A stretch of 64,000 nt of DNA from Jatrophihabitans_A lederbergiae. GTDB lineage: Bacteria; Actinomycetota; Actinomycetes; Mycobacteriales; Jatrophihabitantaceae. The stretch lies in contig NZ_JAVREH010000008.1 of NCBI RefSeq assembly GCF_031845305.1, forward strand, positions 62,001 to 126,000, written 5' to 3'. This document shows positions 9,211-17,392 of the stretch, one piece after another. A program made the translations under genes and the position numbers. Numbering within the stretch: the stretch's first letter is position 1; each line of letters begins with the position of its first letter. The notes beneath the pieces are model-generated. The model did not search any database, was not told where the DNA came from, and worked only from the letters and a program-made list of their open reading frames with translations.

Positions 9211-9552
9211 CGGTTGTGCCGCCCTGCACGACCGGCAGCGCGGACCGGGCAGCCACGCGAGCCCTGGCCGGCAGCGTCGCACAGCTGTACGTCTTGCTCG
9301 ACAGCATCGACATTCAGCGGAGACAACAGCCGCCGCCAGCGCACGGCAGCGTGGTGTGGACGAGGCGACTGTTGCGCTGGGCGGTAGGAGCTCCGATGCG
9401 GGCTCCCAGGCCGCCCGCCAGTCGCCGATCACGGGCGGCGTATAGGCGGACAGGGCCGCCTCCAAGCCGTGCGTCCGGTGAGACTGGGCGCGAAGACAAT
9501 GAGACTCCACGTCGCTGCCTCGGCATACCGCGGCACGAGTCACGACCAAGCG
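9211..9552 (-). other. degenerate stretch with a methyltransferase-like fragment
   Basis: No intact gene. On the minus strand a frame reads VIGDWRAAWEPASELLPP, matching the VIADWRAAWQQAWALVRP segment of the frameshifted methyltransferase at 24395-25044. At base level 9403-9456 aligns to 24647-24700 with roughly three quarters identity by eye. The rest of this stretch carries no recognised coding signal, so it is probably a decayed copy of such a gene. Confidence 0.4.
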
Positions 9553-10827
9553 TCAGCGGGCACGGCCAGGTCGCCGTCCGGTGCGATCGTGGCCGGGCTG
9601 ATCGGGAGGAAGTGAACCGAGGTCGCGCTGAGCTTGTCGGATCTCTCGCGGGCTGCGTCCGACCTCGGTCGACATCGCGCGGATCCGTTTCGCGGTGGCG
9701 TGAGCGTCGCGGTCGACGCCGTTGATGATCGAGGAGTTCAGCCGGGTCTGCCAGGGCAACCCCATCCAGTGCAACCCGGGCACCGGGCTGGCGCCGCGCC
9801 GATGCACCGGCTCGCCGCTCCTGTCGAGCGCGCCGGCGAGATCCATCCATCTCAGATCCGGCCGGTAGCCCGTACACCATAGGACGTTCGGCGCAGGGAC
9901 GAGTGACCCGTCGGCAAGCACTAGGTCCTGGCCGCTGGCTCCGGTGACGCGTTGAGTGAGCAGGCGAACGCGGCCGGTCTGAACCTGACGTCGCAGGTCG
10001 GTCCCGATGATGGCATCGCCGCGGCGACGCACGTAGCGGGAAACCGGTGAGGACGTGCGGGCATTGAGCGTCCCGGTCAGGTATAGCCACCAGTACAGAT
10101 CTGCGCCGAGCAGCGTGACCGGAAGGAACCATGGCGGGCGTGGGCTGACCATCGTGACCCGGTGCGTGGGCGACAGCTCGAGGGCCAGCTGCGCGGCGGA
10201 ATTCCCGCCGCCGACGACGACAACCTCCCCATCGGGGACGTCGGCGGGGCGCCGGTAGTCGGCGGAGTGCAACTGAAAGACCACGCCATCCAGTTTCCGG
10301 CTGGCCGGAGGCAGATAGGGCTGGGCGAACGGTCCGCCGGCTACGACGACGTGACGTGCCCGGATGTCGGCGCGATTGGTTTCCGCGCAGAAGACGCCGC
10401 CGGACTTCGTCAGTCGCCGCACCTGATGACCGGTTTCCACCGGCAGCCGGAACCGGTCGGCGTAGCAGCGCAGGTACTCGGCGACCTCGAGCCTGCTAGG
10501 GAAGTCCTCACCGGCGGGGAAGGGCATTCCCGGCAGGGCGCTGAACCGTCGCGGGGTGAACAGTCGCAGACTGTCCCAGCGCTCGAGCCAGCTGTTGCCC
10601 ACCGCGGCCCGCTCGATGATCTGCACCTCGAGGCCGGTGATGCGCCGCAGCCAGTAGGCCACCCCGAGACCGGCCTGCCCCGCGCCGATGATCAACGCAT
10701 CCACTGATCGCGCCGGTCGATCCCCGGCAGGCCGTCCGGAACTCACCACGCCGACACTGGCGGCGTGGGCGACGAGCCGATCTCGAAGCGTCGGCCGTTC
10801 GGACTGGCTGGCGTCCCCGGGTGTCAA
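9553..10827 (-). CDS. flavin-containing monooxygenase-like FAD/NAD(P)H oxidoreductase
   Basis: About 424 residues. An N-terminal FAD-binding motif DALIIGAGQAGLGVAYWLRR is followed by a WDSLRLFTPRRFSALPGMPFP stretch typical of the CzcO/YUCCA-like flavoprotein group. A second dinucleotide motif EVVVVGGGNSAAQLALEL binds NADPH, and CTGYRPDL lies near the end. It is expected to be a soluble NADPH-dependent oxidoreductase of unknown substrate. The TTG start at 10827 overlaps the stop of the tiny membrane-protein gene upstream by 4 bases; a later start is possible. The last ~35 residues are polar and atypical. Confidence 0.85.
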   Translation of the reverse strand: MTPGDASQSERPTLRDRLVAHAASVGVVSSGRPAGDRPARSVDALIIGAGQAGLGVAYWLRRITGLEVQIIERAAVGNSWLERWDSLRLFTPRRFSALPGMPFPAGEDFPSRLEVAEYLRCYADRFRLPVETGHQVRRLTKSGGVFCAETNRADIRARHVVVAGGPFAQPYLPPASRKLDGVVFQLHSADYRRPADVPDGEVVVVGGGNSAAQLALELSPTHRVTMVSPRPPWFLPVTLLGADLYWWLYLTGTLNARTSSPVSRYVRRRGDAIIGTDLRRQVQTGRVRLLTQRVTGASGQDLVLADGSLVPAPNVLWCTGYRPDLRWMDLAGALDRSGEPVHRRGASPVPGLHWMGLPWQTRLNSSIINGVDRDAHATAKRIRAMSTEVGRSPREIRQAQRDLGSLPPDQPGHDRTGRRPGRAR

Positions 10828-10994
10828 TGTCGCTCATTCAGCTCGGCCGGGGATTCGAAGGCCGACCTCATCCGGGCATCGCAGCGCGGGTCGGCCACCG
10901 CGCAGCACGAGGTCAGCTTCACCCGGCCGGTGACCGCCCCGATCAGCAGCGCGGCCAGAGACACAGCGACGAGCACACCGAGGACGATGACCAT
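10824..10994 (-). CDS. small single-span membrane protein with a CC motif
   Basis: 56 residues. One transmembrane helix (MVIVLGVLVAVSLAALLIGAV) is followed by a short tail with LTSCCAVADPRCDARM. The three cysteines, two adjacent, hint at metal or redox chemistry, but no family was recognised with certainty. Its stop overlaps the TTG start of the flavoprotein by 4 bases, so the two are almost certainly translationally coupled. A start at 11045 is possible but gives an uninformative N-terminus. Confidence 0.6.
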   Translation of the reverse strand: MVIVLGVLVAVSLAALLIGAVTGRVKLTSCCAVADPRCDARMRSAFESPAELNERH

Positions 10995-11121
10995 GCTGGT
11001 CAGGGTAGGCCGGTAGGGGTGGTGTGGCGATGACTGACAAGTCACTGCCCGACACGGGAAGGATCTGGCCCCGTGACCGGGTTCCCCAAGGTACCTCGTT
11101 GTCTAACTGAAGGATTCATCC

Positions 11122-11670
11122 ATGTCCCGCATCCCCGTCCAGACCCTCGACACTGCGCCGGAGCAGACCCGCCCGACGCTGGAACGACTGACTCGACGCA
11201 CGGGCAAGCTGCTCAACATCCACGCCGAGATGGCCCACGCACCCGTCGTGCTCGCCGCCTACGCCGGCATCACCGAGGCACTGGCCGAGCAGTCCAGCTT
11301 CGATGCGCGCACCCGGGAAGCGATCGCGCTCGCGGTGGGTGCGCAGGACGGCTGTGACTACTGTCAGGCCGCGCACACCCCCTCGGCCATCAAGTCCGGC
11401 CTGAGCGAGGCCCAGACGATCGCGATCCGCCGCGGCGAGCTCGCGTTCGACCCGAAACTCGCGGCGCTGCTGGCCGTCGTGCGGGAAGCCGCCGCCAATG
11501 TCGGCGAGGTGTCCGATGCCACCTGGACGGCCGCGCAGCAGGCCGGCTGGAGCGACGTGCAGCTGTCGGAGGCGTTCGCGCACCTCGCGGTGAACCTGTT
11601 CACGAACTTCTTCAACCACTACGCCCGCACCGACCTCGACCTGCCCGCCGCCCCGGCGCTCACGCCGTGA
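11122..11670 (+). CDS. AhpD-like carboxymuconolactone decarboxylase-family protein (YnjA-like)
   Basis: 182 residues of the AhpD/CMD fold. The redox motif CDYCQAAHT (C78, C81, H85) is the CxxCxxxH signature of AhpD-like peroxidase partners, preceded by ALAVGAQDG. It is the first gene of a long plus-strand operon and is followed with a 4-base GTGA overlap by an NrtS-like peptide. In E. coli a CMD-family gene (ynjA) likewise precedes the ynjBCD transporter genes. A thiol-dependent peroxide or organic-radical detoxifying role is the usual inference; the true substrate is unknown. Confidence 0.85.
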   Translation: MSRIPVQTLDTAPEQTRPTLERLTRRTGKLLNIHAEMAHAPVVLAAYAGITEALAEQSSFDARTREAIALAVGAQDGCDYCQAAHTPSAIKSGLSEAQTIAIRRGELAFDPKLAALLAVVREAAANVGEVSDATWTAAQQAGWSDVQLSEAFAHLAVNLFTNFFNHYARTDLDLPAAPALTP

Positions 11671-11828
11671 CCGTCAACCAGGGCGGTGTCCTGCTCGGCG
11701 GCCACCCGGGGTGGGCGACCTGGGCGCGGATCGCCGTCAACTACGCCACCCCGTTTCTCGTGGTCAGTCTCGGCTACCTCGGCGGCTGCCGCGCACCCGC
11801 GGCCCAGGACGCGCAGCAGGGCGACTGA
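11667..11828 (+). CDS. very small NrtS-like membrane protein
   Basis: A 53-residue frame starts at a GTG that overlaps the stop of the AhpD-like gene (GTGA). It reads MTVNQGGVLLGGHPGWATWARIAVN, then YATPFLVVSLGYLGGCRAP. The ARIAVNYATPFLVVS segment resembles the end of NrtS-family small proteins, associated with nitrate/nitrite transport loci. One hydrophobic helix is evident. Coupling and family resemblance support a real gene; function here is unknown. Confidence 0.55.
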   Translation: MTVNQGGVLLGGHPGWATWARIAVNYATPFLVVSLGYLGGCRAPAAQDAQQGD

Positions 11829-11929
11829 AACTTCGCGCAATCGGGAAGGTTCCGCGGCGCCTACCGGGTTTCCTGCACAGAACCGGGCGGCATCCGCACG
11901 CCCGAGAGCACCGAACTACTGGAGTGAGC

Positions 11930-12226
11930 ATGGTCGAGGCGGTATTCGAAGGCCAGGTCATCGCGCGCAGCGAGGACACGGTCGTGATCGAGGGCAACCA
12001 CTACTTCCCGCCCGGCGACGTCGACCATCAGTACCTGCGTCGCAGCAGGATGAAGTCGGTGTGCCCGTGGAAGGGCCTTGCGTCCTACTACACCGTCGAA
12101 GTGGACGACGCGGGCGGCCGTGATGCCGCCTGGACCTACCGGCACCCGTCACCGCTGGCGCGGTCCATCAAGAACCACATCGCGTTCTGGGGCGACGTCA
12201 CCGTGCGCGACACCGATGCCGGATGA
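11930..12226 (+). CDS. DUF427 family protein
   Basis: 98 residues that fill the DUF427 domain: VFEGQVIARSEDTVVIEGNHYFPP, SVCPWKGLASYYTVEV, WTYRHPSP and NHIAFWGDVTV. The start follows a GGAG site. DUF427 is a small beta-rich domain of unknown chemistry with conserved Cys-Pro-Trp-Lys-Gly. The stop overlaps the next start (ATGA), so it is coupled to the radical SAM gene. Confidence 0.9.
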   Translation: MVEAVFEGQVIARSEDTVVIEGNHYFPPGDVDHQYLRRSRMKSVCPWKGLASYYTVEVDDAGGRDAAWTYRHPSPLARSIKNHIAFWGDVTVRDTDAG

Positions 12227-13665
12227 GGCTCACCCCGCGGCATCTTGACCTGCTGAGTGACCGCCTGCGTGACCTCGAACGACTGACCCGGCCCGTCGAC
12301 GAGGAGACCGCGGCCGCCCTCGCGGACCGCTGGCACGGGCTGCCCAAGCATGTCCGTACCCCGTCCCAGACCCTCGGCCAGCACGCGGTGGGCTGCGAAG
12401 GTACGCACGGGGTGTTCCCGAAGTGCAACCTGGCCTGCACCCCCTGCTACCACTCCCGCGACGCCAACCGGGTCGCGGTCAGCGGCAGCCACACCCAGAG
12501 CGAGGTCCGCGCACAGATGAGTCTGCTGCGCCGGCGACGTGGCCCGCGGGCGCACGCGCAGCTGATCGGCGGTGAGGTGTCGCTGCTGCCACCGGACGAT
12601 CACGCCGCGACGTTGCAGATCATGCGCGAGCACGGCCGGGAGCCGATGAGCATGAGTCACGGCGATTTCGACTATGACTACCTGACGGCGCTCGCCCTCG
12701 GGCCGGACGGGAAACGGCGGCTGGACCGGCTCTCGTTCGCCGGGCATTTCGATTCGTTGATGTTCGGCCGGCGTGGCATTGAGCGTCCCGCCGACGAGGC
12801 CGCGCTGAATCCGTACCGGCAGCGGTTCGCGGGGATGTTCGCCCGGCTGCGCCGAGAGCACGGCGTCCGGTTCTTCCTGGCGCACAACATGACCGTGACC
12901 CCGCGGAACGTCGAGCAGATCGCTTCGGTCATCAGGGACACGAACAGTTACGGTTTCGGGCTGTTCTCCTTCCAGCCGGCCGCGTTCATCGGCGACGATC
13001 GCCGCTGGCACGAGGGCTACCGCGACACGACCGCCGACACCGTCTGGGCCCAGGTCGAGGCGGGTGCCGGGTCCCGGTTGCCGTTCCGCGCGCTGCAGGT
13101 CGGCGACGAGCGGTGCAATCGCACGACCTACGGCTTCTACGTCGGTGCGGACTACTTCCCGATCCTCGATGACGAGGACCCGGCGGATCTGGCGGTGCGG
13201 GATGCGTTCCTGAGGTACTTCGGCGGGATCAGCTTCTCGGGTACGCCGGTGCCGCTGCTGCTGGCCAAGGTGGCGCGCGTGGTGGCGCGGCATCCACGCT
13301 CGGTGGCTCCCTTCGCGGGGTGGCTGGCCCGCACCGCTCGCGCCGTCGGCCTGCGGCGGCTGCTGCGCCATCGCAGCATCCGGCCGGTGACGTTCGTGAT
13401 GCACTCGTTCATGGACGCCGCCGACGTCGCCCCGGCGTGGCGGGCAATGCAGCAAGGCCAGATCAGCGACGACCCGCGAATCGCTGAGACCCAGCAGCGA
13501 TTGGCCGCGTGCTCCTATGCGATGGCGCACCCCGAGACCGGCGAGCTCGTGCCGGCGTGCGTGCAGCACAGCGTTCTGGGCCCGGCCGAGAACGTCGCGC
13601 TGCGGGCCCTGCTGCCACTCACCCCGGTCAGCCACCGGCGGGCGGAGGCAGGCGCGGATGCTTGA
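12223..13665 (+). CDS. radical SAM enzyme of unknown function
   Basis: 480 residues. The cluster motif CNLACTPCYH (C68, C72, C75; CxxxCxxC) will bind a [4Fe-4S] cluster and S-adenosylmethionine, followed by LIGGEVSLLP, equivalent to the GGEP motif. A second cysteine set (CNRTTYGF and a late C-x5-6 region around LAACSYAMAHPETGELVPACVQ) may bind another cluster or substrate. It sits between the DUF427 gene (4-base overlap) and a CDP-alcohol phosphatidyltransferase (8-base overlap), which points to lipid or headgroup chemistry. Substrate unknown. Confidence 0.85.
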   Translation: MRLTPRHLDLLSDRLRDLERLTRPVDEETAAALADRWHGLPKHVRTPSQTLGQHAVGCEGTHGVFPKCNLACTPCYHSRDANRVAVSGSHTQSEVRAQMSLLRRRRGPRAHAQLIGGEVSLLPPDDHAATLQIMREHGREPMSMSHGDFDYDYLTALALGPDGKRRLDRLSFAGHFDSLMFGRRGIERPADEAALNPYRQRFAGMFARLRREHGVRFFLAHNMTVTPRNVEQIASVIRDTNSYGFGLFSFQPAAFIGDDRRWHEGYRDTTADTVWAQVEAGAGSRLPFRALQVGDERCNRTTYGFYVGADYFPILDDEDPADLAVRDAFLRYFGGISFSGTPVPLLLAKVARVVARHPRSVAPFAGWLARTARAVGLRRLLRHRSIRPVTFVMHSFMDAADVAPAWRAMQQGQISDDPRIAETQQRLAACSYAMAHPETGELVPACVQHSVLGPAENVALRALLPLTPVSHRRAEAGADA

Positions 13666-14329
13666 CGCGCGAGCCCGCCGCGTCCTGTCGCCGGCGCTGG
13701 ACGCTGTCGGTACCCGGCTTTCCGACGCCGGTGTCCCTGCGCTGGCCCTGACCGCCGCAGGGTGGGTCGCCGGCCTCGCCGCCTGCACAGCGGTCCTCGC
13801 GCACGCGTGGCTGTGGGCGCTGGCGCTGTGGCTGGCCAACCGGCTCCTCGACGGGCTGGACGGACCCGTCGCGCGCCGCAACGGCGCCAGCGACCTGGGC
13901 GGGTTCCTTGACATCGTCGCCGACTTCAGCATCTACGCCGGGTTCATCGTCGCGGTCGCGATCGCGCAGCCCGGCGCCCGGCTGGCGTGCCTGGCACTGC
14001 TGACGGCCTACTACCTCTCCGGCACCGCCTTCCTGGCACTGTCCTCCCTCCTGGAACGGCGCGGCACCAGCCTCGCCGCCGACGGCCGATCGCTGCGGTT
14101 CGTCGGGGGCCTGGCCGAAGGCACCGAAACCGTCGTTGTCTACGTGCTGCTGTGCCTGCTGCCCGACCGGGCCGCGCTGATCGCGTGGCTGTTCACCGCC
14201 GCCGTTACGATCACCGCCGTGCAGCGCATCGCCCTCGGCGTCCACGCCCTGCACCGCCCCGCCGCACCCCGCCGCGTCCCCGCCGAACCGGCCGCGCCCG
14301 CCGCGGTCCTGCCCCAGGAGATCCGATGA
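13658..14329 (+). CDS. CDP-alcohol phosphatidyltransferase (YnjF-like)
   Basis: 223 residues with about six membrane helices. The catalytic motif is complete: DGLDGPVARRNGASDL then GGFLDIVADF, fitting DGx2ARx7-8Gx3Dx3D, which binds metal and CDP-alcohol. The enzyme should move a phosphatidyl or CDP-linked group onto an alcohol in the cytoplasmic membrane; the acceptor cannot be read. The ATG lies inside the end of the radical SAM gene and the stop overlaps the lipoprotein gene by 4 bases. E. coli ynjF belongs to the same family in the ynjABCDEF locus. Confidence 0.88.
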   Translation: MLDARARRVLSPALDAVGTRLSDAGVPALALTAAGWVAGLAACTAVLAHAWLWALALWLANRLLDGLDGPVARRNGASDLGGFLDIVADFSIYAGFIVAVAIAQPGARLACLALLTAYYLSGTAFLALSSLLERRGTSLAADGRSLRFVGGLAEGTETVVVYVLLCLLPDRAALIAWLFTAAVTITAVQRIALGVHALHRPAAPRRVPAEPAAPAAVLPQEIR

Positions 14330-15603
14330 GTCGCCCGACACCCACCCCCGTGCGTGCCCGACGCGTCCACCGGCGCCGGGCCGTACTCGCCGCGCTCGCC
14401 GGCGCCGCGCTGCTCGGGCTGACCGCCTGCAGCGGTAACAGCGGCGCTGCCGCACCCACGGCTCTCGACCCCGGCAACTGGCCCGCGGTGCTCGCCCAGG
14501 CCAAGGGCCAGACTGTGAACTTCTACGCCTACGGCGGCGACACCGTCCTGAACAGCTTCCTGTCCGGCTACGTCACCGACGCCCTCGCCATGCAGGGCGT
14601 GACGCTGAAGCAGGTCAAGATCACCGACACCGTCGACGCGGTCAACAAGGTCCTCGGCGAGAAGCAAGCCGGACGCAGCACCGGCGGGTCGGTCGACGCG
14701 ATCTGGATCAACGGCGAGAACTTCGCAACCGGTGTGCAGGCCAAACTCTGGTACTGCGGCTGGGACAAGGCCCTGCCGAACTCCCGCTACGTCGACTTCG
14801 CCAACGCGGCCGTCGGCAGCGACTTCGGGGTGCCCGTCAACGGCTGCGAGGCGGTCTGGCAGCAGGCCGACTCCGCCCTCGTCTATGACAGCAGCAAGTT
14901 GTCGAGCACGGACGTGGCGTCGGTGTCTGCGTTGCTGGCCTGGGCCACAGCGCACCCGGGGCATTTCAGCTACCCGGCGTTGCCGGACTTCACCGGCTCG
15001 ATGGCTGTGCGCACCATCCTCTACGACAGCCTCGGCGCCCCGGCTCCGCTGGCCGGGGCATTCGACGCCGCGAAGTACGCGCCCGCAGCGAGCGCGCTCT
15101 GGGCACGGCTGAACGCGCTCGAACCGGCCCTGTGGCGGGGCGGCAGCACTTACCCCCAAACCCAGGACGCGGTCGAGAGGCTCTACGGCGACGGCGAGAT
15201 CAGCGCCTACTTCACCTACGGGCCCGGCGCGGTCGCTGACAAGGTCCGCGCCGGGCTGTACCCGAAATCCACCCGTGAGGCCGTGCCGTCACCGGGCAAC
15301 ATCAGCAACAACAGCTTCCTAGCGATCCCGGGCAACGCCGCCCACAAGGCCGCGGCCCTGATGCTGGCCAACGTGCTGGAGGATCCGCAGACCCAGCTCG
15401 CGCTGTACAAGGCCGAAGGGATCTACCCCGGCATCGACGCCGCCAAGACCGATGCCGCCACCCGCGCGGCGTTCGCCGCGGTGCAGGTGAGCGCGTCGGT
15501 CCTACCGCTGTCCGAGCTGACCGCGCACGCCCAGCCGGAACTGGCCAGCGGCTACGTCACCCGATTGGAGAAGGACTGGAGGACGAAGGTCCTGCAACAC
15601 TGA
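14326..15603 (+). CDS. ABC transporter substrate-binding lipoprotein (YnjB-like)
   Basis: 425 residues. A signal of the lipoprotein type, RRRAVLAALAGAALLGLTAC, ends at Cys35, so the mature protein is lipid-anchored outside the membrane. NFYAYGGDTVLNSFLSGYV and SVDAIWINGENF, then PGNISNNSFLAIPGNAAHKAAALMLANVLEDPQTQL, fit the YnjB branch of iron/thiamine/spermidine-like binding proteins. It is followed by two permeases and an ATPase. The imported ligand is unknown; annotations of YnjBCD as thiamine transporters are only predictions. Confidence 0.85.
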   Translation: MSRPTPTPVRARRVHRRRAVLAALAGAALLGLTACSGNSGAAAPTALDPGNWPAVLAQAKGQTVNFYAYGGDTVLNSFLSGYVTDALAMQGVTLKQVKITDTVDAVNKVLGEKQAGRSTGGSVDAIWINGENFATGVQAKLWYCGWDKALPNSRYVDFANAAVGSDFGVPVNGCEAVWQQADSALVYDSSKLSSTDVASVSALLAWATAHPGHFSYPALPDFTGSMAVRTILYDSLGAPAPLAGAFDAAKYAPAASALWARLNALEPALWRGGSTYPQTQDAVERLYGDGEISAYFTYGPGAVADKVRAGLYPKSTREAVPSPGNISNNSFLAIPGNAAHKAAALMLANVLEDPQTQLALYKAEGIYPGIDAAKTDAATRAAFAAVQVSASVLPLSELTAHAQPELASGYVTRLEKDWRTKVLQH

Positions 15604-15608
15604 CCGCA

Positions 15609-16550
15609 ATGACCCGCACCCTCACCACCGGACGGGGACGTCCCTGCGACCCGGGCCCGATCCGTCGACGCCGTACGCGGCACGCTCTGCCGCAGCGGGT
15701 CCGTATCGGCCTGCTGCTCGCTCCCGCCCTGCTCGTCATCGGTGTCTTCTTCCTCGGCGGTGTGGCACAGGCCCTGGCGCAGAGCTTCGGCTACCAGCCC
15801 TACCTCGCGGGCAGCCACCTCTCGGCTGATGCCTACCGGTCACTGTGGCGGGACCCGGCTGTCCGCGAGTCGCTGGTGCTGACCCTGCGCGTCGCGTTGC
15901 TGTCCACCGTGCTCGCCGCGGTGCTCGCGGTCGCGGTGGCGCTGTTGCTTGGTCGGCTGGGCCGCAGCCAGGCCTGGGTCGCCGGCGCGTTCCAGGCCAC
16001 GCTCGCGGTACCCCACCTGGTCGGGGCGCTGTGCATGCTGCTGCTGCTGTCCCAAGGCGGTCTGCTGTCCCGGCTGAGCCACGCAGCCGGACTGACTGCG
16101 ACGCCGGCGACGTTTCCGGCGGTGACGAACGACCGGTTCGGGATCGCGATCGTCGCCGAATACGTGTGGAAGGAAACGCCGTTCCTGGCCGTGCTCGTGC
16201 TCGCCGCGCTGAGCCGCGGAGTCGCCGACCTCGAAGCGGCGGCGCGGATCCTCGGCGCGGGTCCCTGGCAGCGGCTGCGCCATGTCACCCTGCCGCTGCT
16301 CGCCCCGCCGCTCGCGGGTGGGTCGATTCTGGTGTTCGCGTTCGCGGCGGGCTCCTACGAGGTGCCTTACCTGCTCGGCAGGCCGTACCCGGCGACCCTG
16401 CCCGTGGTGGCCTTGCAGTACTACGACGCCACCGATCTGACGACGCGTCCGCAGGCGATGGCCGTCGCCGTGTTGATCGCCGCCCTGTCGGGACTGGCGG
16501 TGGGCGGCTACCTGCTGCTCGCGTCCCGGCTCGCGAGGCGGAGGCTGTGA
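15609..16550 (+). CDS. ABC transporter permease (equivalent to N-terminal half of YnjC)
   Basis: 313 residues with about six membrane helices. The permease-ATPase contact loop EAAARILGAGPWQRLRHVTLP is the EAA motif. It starts 5 bases after the lipoprotein gene. In E. coli YnjC is one fused protein carrying two permease halves; here the halves are separate genes joined by a GTGA overlap. Confidence 0.87.
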   Translation: MTRTLTTGRGRPCDPGPIRRRRTRHALPQRVRIGLLLAPALLVIGVFFLGGVAQALAQSFGYQPYLAGSHLSADAYRSLWRDPAVRESLVLTLRVALLSTVLAAVLAVAVALLLGRLGRSQAWVAGAFQATLAVPHLVGALCMLLLLSQGGLLSRLSHAAGLTATPATFPAVTNDRFGIAIVAEYVWKETPFLAVLVLAALSRGVADLEAAARILGAGPWQRLRHVTLPLLAPPLAGGSILVFAFAAGSYEVPYLLGRPYPATLPVVALQYYDATDLTTRPQAMAVAVLIAALSGLAVGGYLLLASRLARRRL

Positions 16551-17392
16551 GCGGCATCGTTGCCGCCCGATCACACTCGACTGGCTTCGCGACCGCTGCC
16601 GGCCGGCGACTCGGTGCGACTCTGCTGCTGGCGGGTGCACTGCTACCGCTGCTGCCGTTGGCCGTGTGGGCGTTCGCCGGCCAGTGGCGCTACCCGGCCC
16701 TGCGACCACAGCAGGCGAGCCTGCACGGACTACGGCTGCTGACCGACCCGCGATCGCAGATCCCGCAGGCCCTTCTCACCTCCACCCTGATCGGAACGTC
16801 GGTGGCCATCCTGGCATGCGTGATCGGCTTGCCGGCCGGCCGCGCGCTCGGCCTCTACCGCTTCCGGGGACGGCGGCTGGCACAGTTCCTGCTGCTGGCG
16901 CCGGTCATCGTGCCGGGACTGGCCTCGGCGGTCGGGCTGCAGGTGTTCTTCATCCGCTTCGGCCTGGCCGATTCCGCGCCCGGCGTGGTGCTGGTGCAGT
17001 TGACGCCGACCGTTCCCTATGCCGCGACGGTACTTGCGGCCGCGTTCGCCAACCTCGACACCGACTACGAGCGTCAGGCGCGTGCGCTGGGCGCCGGCCC
17101 GCTCCGGGTCCTGCTGTTCGTGACTGTGCCGCTGTTGCGGCCGGCGCTCGTGCTCGCCGGGCTGTTCGCGTTCCTGATCTCCTGGAGCGAGTACGTCCTG
17201 ACGCTGCTCATCGGCGGTGGGCAGGTCACCACCCTGCCGCTGCTGTTGTTCGCCGCGATCTCCTCCTCCGACACCACCGCCGCCGCTGCCCTGGCGCTGC
17301 TGGTGATCGGGCCTCCGCTGCTGCTCGTCCTGGCCTCGGCGCGCCTGTTGTCGGCCCGTTCCGGGGCGGTCGTCGGGATGGGACGGTTGTGA
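16547..17392 (+). CDS. ABC transporter permease (equivalent to C-terminal half of YnjC)
   Basis: 281 residues from a GTG overlapping the preceding stop. Six membrane helices, with EAA-type loop ERQARALGAGPLRVLLFVTVP. It pairs with the upstream permease as a heterodimer. The stop overlaps the ATPase start by 4 bases. Confidence 0.87.
   Translation: MSGIVAARSHSTGFATAAGRRLGATLLLAGALLPLLPLAVWAFAGQWRYPALRPQQASLHGLRLLTDPRSQIPQALLTSTLIGTSVAILACVIGLPAGRALGLYRFRGRRLAQFLLLAPVIVPGLASAVGLQVFFIRFGLADSAPGVVLVQLTPTVPYAATVLAAAFANLDTDYERQARALGAGPLRVLLFVTVPLLRPALVLAGLFAFLISWSEYVLTLLIGGGQVTTLPLLLFAAISSSDTTAAAALALLVIGPPLLLVLASARLLSARSGAVVGMGRL

Noticed and set aside
12136..13932. 598-codon open frame on the minus strand across the radical SAM gene
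   Set aside because: It is the antisense shadow expected at high GC. The plus-strand frame has the CxxxCxxC motif and operon overlaps; the minus frame is Arg/Gly/His-rich and has no domain.
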